A DNA stretch of 64,000 bases, taken from NCBI GenBank assembly GCA_020796225.1, contig CM036775.1, forward strand, positions 4,971,393 through 5,035,392, given 5' to 3'. This DNA comes from Arion vulgaris (taxonomy: Eukaryota; Mollusca; Gastropoda; Stylommatophora; Arionidae). The first letter of the stretch is position 1; the number at the start of each line of letters is the position of its first letter. The translations under genes and the position numbers were made by a program. Shown piece after piece: positions 59,815 through 64,000 of this stretch. The notes below the pieces were generated by a model. That model was not told the DNA's origin and made no database searches. It saw nothing but the letters and a program-made list of their open reading frames with translations.

Positions 59815-60705
59815 TCATGTTTTGCCTTTCAGCGTCAGGTCGAAAAGGAGACACCTGGAGCGAGCCTCTCTATGCACATTGTTTTTCTTTCTCTTCTCCA
59901 ATCCTGGTTTGCCTCACAGCTTCAGGGTAAGAAGAGTTTTCTAGCACGGACTTTTCTGTGTGGTTCATAAATAGTGTCTTTCGTCGCCACTGTTATCTCG
60001 GAGGTCCACCTTTTGCGTGGCCGGCCTTTTGCTTTGTATTCACTGTATCGGAGCAACATTGTTCTCTGGGGTTGCCTGTTGGTAATCTGCTTATGTGGCC
60101 GAACCATTTAATTTGTTGCTTCTTGATGAAGTTCAGTCTTGATGCTGTACCCACCCACTTTTTTTCCTGATGTCTTCATTTCCCAACCATCTCTTCTTGT
60201 TACTCCCAGCATTCTGCGTAGACACTTCACCTCTGTTGTGACTAGTTGTTTTCTGTCATATAATATCATTGTCCAGATTTGGCACTGATAGCAGAATGTA
60301 GGGAGAAATATTGTGTTGAACAATGCTCTTTTTGTGTTCATGGTGACATGTTTACATTTTAAAATTGGCGCCATTTGTTCTATCATTTGATTTGCTTTGT
60401 TGCATCTATGTTGGATTTCATTAGTTATTGTTCCGTTTGCTGAAAAGATGCTCCCTAGATATGTAAAGTTTTGGACTTGATTTAATGGGCGTTTGTCGAT
60501 GGAGATATTGGTAGCGCTTTCCTTTCTAGCGAATGTCATTACTTCAGTTTTGTCGACGTTTATTCTCATATTGTATTCACTGCATGTTAACTGGAGTCTG
60601 TTAATGTGTTGCTGTAGCTGTTCCTCTGTTGTTGATACGATTACTTGGTCATCTGCAAAAAGAAATTCGTTTAAGAGGTCCCCAAATATTGTTCTCTTCA
60701 CTAGT
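59815..60705 (-). mobile_element. LINE-Q reverse transcriptase, best copy
   Basis: A 197-codon minus frame holds LLNEFLFADDQVIVSTTEEQ (RT palm, catalytic FADD), LNQVQNFTYLGSIFSANGTI (YLGS motif), NTKRALFNTIFLPTFCYQCQ, then CLRRMLGVTRRD. A frameshift near 60115 leads to WFGHIS/DYQQATP and KAKGRPRKRWTSEITVATKD. Fingers and endonuclease are outside. Non-functional but the best RT evidence in the window. Confidence 0.85.
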
Positions 60706-60789
60706 GTTAGTTAATTGCCTATCCTTGACAAGACTTTGCGAAACAACCCCAGCTTTTTAACGCTGTTTGTGAATTTTCTAGACATTATT

Positions 60790-60915
60790 ATGTTCAGTAG
60801 TTTGCCATTGCTTTCTGAACGGATGGTGCCATCGTCCTTTTGTAAAAATGCATGCGAAACAATTTGCAGCCAAATTGTCCGCAGCATGATTCGAACTCAG
60901 AACGTCGGGGTTAAT
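60790..60915 (-). mobile_element. SINE-D copy, diverged
   Basis: TTCAGTAGTTTGCCATTGCT, TCTGAACGGATGG and GATTCGAACTCAGAACG (inverse B box). Confidence 0.6.
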
Positions 60916-60927
60916 AGACCGAGTTAA

Positions 60928-61140
60928 TAGAACCACTGTTACCTGCCATGCATGTCGTAAAAGGCGAGTAAGGAGGTTTGGCTGAAATCGGATGCATGTG
61001 TCCTAAACGTGTAGAAGTCTATGCGTTTAGGGGCCTACAAACCAATGTGCAACGTATACACGTTCTTGGCAAAGATCAAACATATCACAAAGAGTGATTA
61101 AAATTGGTCGTAAAGAACGAACGCAAAGAAGAAGAAGAAG
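60928..61140 (+). mobile_element. SINE-C2 copy, 5' truncated
   Basis: From TAGAACCACTGTTACCTGCC to GAACGCAAAGAAGAAGAAGA. 5' truncation fits LINE-driven reverse transcription. Confidence 0.8.
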
Positions 61141-61448
61141 ACCCATACTTATACCTCTGAAGTCGGAGAAGGCCCGCCTGTATGGCGAGGAAACCAATAA
61201 AATGGTAAGCAGGCTTTCACGCAAAAATCAGAAGCACCACACCAGACGCTTAACAACGCCTGAATTCATAGCGGACGAAGGCAGAAGAAGACGGCCCCTA
61301 CTTGTGTATGGGATCATACATGTGTAGGTCAGGGCTTCCTTTTTACTCCTACGGGAACTGTTTCGAGTCTGTTTCGCTGACAGTCAGTCCCCAACACTTC
61401 CTCTTCCTTTGTGTGTACACGTTATCTTTGATGATCCGTTTGACATCG
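61141..61448. other. Unassigned stretch
   Basis: CCTCTGAAGTCGGAGAAGGC resembles segments at 3330 and 31075 next to LINE-R pieces. A 77-codon + frame is not recognised. Confidence 0.35.
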
Positions 61449-62036
61449 TATATATATATGTATCTAAGCTGTTATATTGTTAGTATTGCCACTTCTCTCG
61501 TACCGTTATACTTTATATATATGTGTATCTAAGCTGTTATATTGTTAGTATTGCTACTTCTCTCGTACCGTTATACTTTATATATATGTGTATCTAAGCT
61601 GTTATATTGTTCGTATTGCTACTTCTCTCGTACCGTTATACTTTATATATATGTGTATCTAAGCTGTTATATTGTTAGTATTGCTACTTCTCTCGTACCG
61701 TTATACTTTATATATATGTGTATCTAAGCTGTTATATTGTTAGTATTGCCACTTCACTCGTACCGTTATACTTTATATATATGTGTATCTAAGCTGTTAT
61801 ATTGTTAGTATTGCCACTTCACTCGTACCGTTATACTTTATATATATATGTGTATCTAAGCTGTTATATTGTTCGTATTGCTACTTCTCTCGTACCGTTT
61901 AACGTCGTATATATATATATGTATCTAAGCTGTTATATTGTTAGTATTGCTACTTCTCTCGTACCTTTATACTTTATATATATATGTGTATCTAAGCTGT
62001 TATATTGTTAGTATTGCTACTTCTCTCGTACCGTTA
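61449..62036. repeat. 65-bp satellite, nine units
   Basis: TATCTAAGCTGTTATATTGT, TAGTATTGCTACTTCTCTCG and TACCGTTATACTTTATATAT repeat with (TA) length changes and few substitutions. Confidence 0.92.
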
Positions 62037-62334
62037 TGATGATGCTCGTCCATCACGGGTGATGATAACCACACAAATTTTCATCCAAGGGAATGTAGTT
62101 GCGCTATGTTTGTCTGTGTGTGCGTAGATGACTAGTGAGCCCGATACGGGCTTGAAATGTTCGTGTACAGTGTGGGCAAGGTATACTTGCACTTGTGGGA
62201 GTTTTACTGCCTTTTTATTTTGACGTTTTTGTTCCATCCATGCTGTTCTACCTGCCTCGCAGGCCGAGGAACCGTGTCGAAGAAGTGTGCGCCAGGCTGA
62301 TCTGTCTTGAGCAGCATTCTCCCAGTTGCGTACC
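62037..62334. other. Unassigned stretch
   Basis: No repeat recognised. A minus-strand GECCSRQISLAHTSSTRFLG peptide is open but unknown. Confidence 0.35.
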
Positions 62335-62462
62335 GTTATACTTTACATATGACATACAATCAGTTTCTCTATACCGTTCTATCCTGGCCAACTCGTTCAA
62401 TCTCTTCTATGGAATTGAGTTTGATATTTCTCGCCTCTCAGTAAAGCGCGTTTCCGGGCGAT
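62335..62462 (-). mobile_element. LINE-P 3' scrap
   Basis: TACCGTTCTATCCTGGCCAA and CTATGGAATTGAGTTTGATA are the inverse of the LINE-P C-terminus. Confidence 0.55.
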
Positions 62463-62477
62463 ATAGACAAAGGCAGG

Positions 62478-62825
62478 ATTGATTGATTGATTGATTGATA
62501 GGACCATCATCATTGCACTTCGGTGAGTAACCATGTGTGCTCCGATATCTTTCGTATAACGGAAGATCTCAGCGGCAGTGCACAAACTCCGTAGCACCGG
62601 CGAGGGTCCACCGATGTAATTTTGAAGAAAGTGAAGATATTTTTTAGAAATTTTATTTTTAATCTTTTCTAATGAATTTTGTCCGGGCAGCGACTTTCCA
62701 GGCTGCTCTTCTCAATTTTGAACTGCCGCTGGTTGTTTTACGTGTTCAAATTGAATGTTTTATCGTCCGTCTCCGATAGGACTAGGAACTCGATCTCACC
62801 TACACTGAGATCAGGAATCCAAGAA
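62478..62825 (-). mobile_element. SINE-F copy with (TTGA)n end
   Basis: Starts with (GATT)n at 62478-62500, the 3' simple tail of the element, then CATCATTGCACTTCGGTGAG and CCACCGATGTAATTTTGAAG to CTCACCTACACTGAGATC. Confidence 0.65.
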
Positions 62826-63160
62826 GAAGAATATCATTGTATAAAGTTTATTTAGTGTTGTTCATTTCCCTTGTGTCGCGCGTACCCGATAAAGACAGTT
62901 AAGTCGATAAGTCAAGTCCAGCCATTACTGTAATGTTCTTTAAATAGAAAAAAACCTCGTATTTTTCGTCTGTGTTAGAATGATGATCAAAACCAGATGC
63001 TATCGATCCGGATTTCGGAAGGACGAGGTGTGCTTCAGTCAAAAGATTTTGTCGGGTGACCGCTAGTGAATCGGAATTGCGCTTGATAAATTCTGTTAAT
63101 GGCGATTTTTGCTTTCTTCTGTGATCTGGTGTCTTCTTCTTCGTCGTTAGATTTTAGACG
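62826..63160. other. Unassigned stretch
   Basis: Unique; contains a CCGATAAAGACAGTTAAGTC segment. No exon recognised. Confidence 0.35.
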
Positions 63161-63162
63161 TG

Positions 63163-63421
63163 CTCCTCTTCTTCTTCTTTACGTTCGTTCTTTACGGCCA
63201 ATTTTAATCACTCTTTATGATATGTTTGATCTTTGCCAAGAACGTGTATACTTTACACATTGGTTTGGTAGGCCCCTAAACGCATAGACTTTTACATGTT
63301 TAGGACATGTGCATCCGATTTCATCCAAACCTCCTTAGCCGCCTCTTACGACATACGTGGCAGGTAACCGTGGTTCTATTCTTTACGCCCCAAATTTGGG
63401 CCCTGGTAACCACTCGGGCGA
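63163..63421 (-). mobile_element. SINE-C2 copy, full length
   Basis: CTTCTTCTTCTTTACGTTCG to GCCCTGGTAACCACTCGGGC, reverse strand. Confidence 0.85.
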
Positions 63422-64000
63422 AAATAAGTTATTGAATAATAAGATACATTTTTTTTTTAAACAAAACATGTTTTTTAGAGCGCGTATTCTTCTTCCACAG
63501 CAACGTGTGGATTTCAAGCATGAATTATTGATCAAACAATAGAAACAAAAATCGATTAAATGCCTTTAAACTTTGAATGCCAATACTGAAGAAGAGTCAG
63601 GGTCGTGACGTGCTATGATACAGAGTGGTGGTCGCATCAGGCGGCACCGTAAGGGGCGGGGCGCAATCGTAAGGGGGGTGGAGCGAGATCGTAGGGGAGC
63701 GCATAAGCAGTGAAATCAAAATCACAATTGAAGGTTATTTTAAAGAAAAAACATTTAAGGGGCGGAATTTTGAAGACTTGCATCAAACTAAGAAAATATA
63801 CCGCAAGGCCCTGCGACGAGTACTCAAAATACTATGGATATAAACCAAAAAAATGAAAATATGTACACATATGAAGGATGTTTAAAGGAGGCTGTGTGTT
63901 CTATACAAGGGGGACAGCATGAATACTCATAGATGGGGACGTATTAGACTTTCACAACGTCATTTTTTTTTACTGTTGGAATGGAATTTTAGAATCAGGA
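63422..64000. other. Unassigned flank
   Basis: AT-rich with a short G-rich patch (63630-63700: GTAAGGGGCGGGGCG, GTAAGGGGGGTGGAGCG). No gene recognised. Confidence 0.4.

Overview
This window is repeat-saturated nuclear DNA from an animal, most likely an invertebrate. The evidence is an intron-containing MIF-family gene with the animal three-exon structure, a tRNA-Glu gene, many decayed non-LTR retrotransposons (LINEs), tRNA-derived SINEs, several classes of DNA transposon, and long mini- and microsatellites. The repertoire recalls mollusc-type genomes, but the sequence does not settle the phylum. There are no bacterial operons and no CRISPR arrays.

Host genes are sparse. The clear one is a macrophage migration inhibitory factor (MIF) homologue on the + strand, with exons at 16303-16410, 19946-20118 and 22440-22485. 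The exons align without a gap to human MIF codons 1-108. The frame then meets TGA where the conserved Trp109 is expected. Both coding ends of this gene have been copied into local tandem arrays: six copies of the exon-1/donor junction and six copies of the terminal exon. A tRNA-Glu(CTC) gene lies at 14644-14715 (-). A possible 20-codon terminal exon of an unidentified gene lies at 1904-1968 (+).

The most striking mobile element is at 35339-37532. It is a nearly complete 2.2 kb IS630/Tc1/mariner-type transposon with 106-bp terminal inverted repeats and a TA target duplication. Its transposase has 83 residues between the second D and the E, like the DD82E 'Sailor' group. It sits inside the RNase H domain of a LINE, and removing it with one TA rejoins the RNase H frame.

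The rest is layered repeats. LINE-R elements (sub-groups R1-R5) carry RNase H. RTE-like LINEs and further non-LTR types are called LINE-P, LINE-Q and LINE-Z here. SINE-A, B, D, E and F have tRNA-like promoter boxes. SINE-C and SINE-C2 are two related families with (GAA)n tails. There are also TTAA-flanked MITEs, a 730-bp piggyBac-like element, hAT-like and mariner-like MITEs, and a repeat with a degenerate hammerhead/Penelope-like core. Family names are local to this annotation.

Layout: 0-8 kb nested SINEs, piggyBac-like element and LINE pieces; 8.6-10.5 kb two long minisatellites; 10.6-15.5 kb LINE debris and tRNA-Glu; 16-23.3 kb MIF gene, flanked by inverted LINE copies at 13.2 and 23.3 kb; 23.3-34.8 kb LINE/SINE mosaic with several tandem arrays; 34.8-38.2 kb LINE-R1 with the transposon; 38.2-45.6 kb LINEs and a hAT-like element; 45.6-48.1 kb pyrimidine-rich tract and a 24-bp satellite; 48.3-59.2 kb SINE-rich mosaic; 59.4-59.8 kb compound tetranucleotide repeat; 59.8-64 kb LINE-Q, a 65-bp satellite and SINEs.
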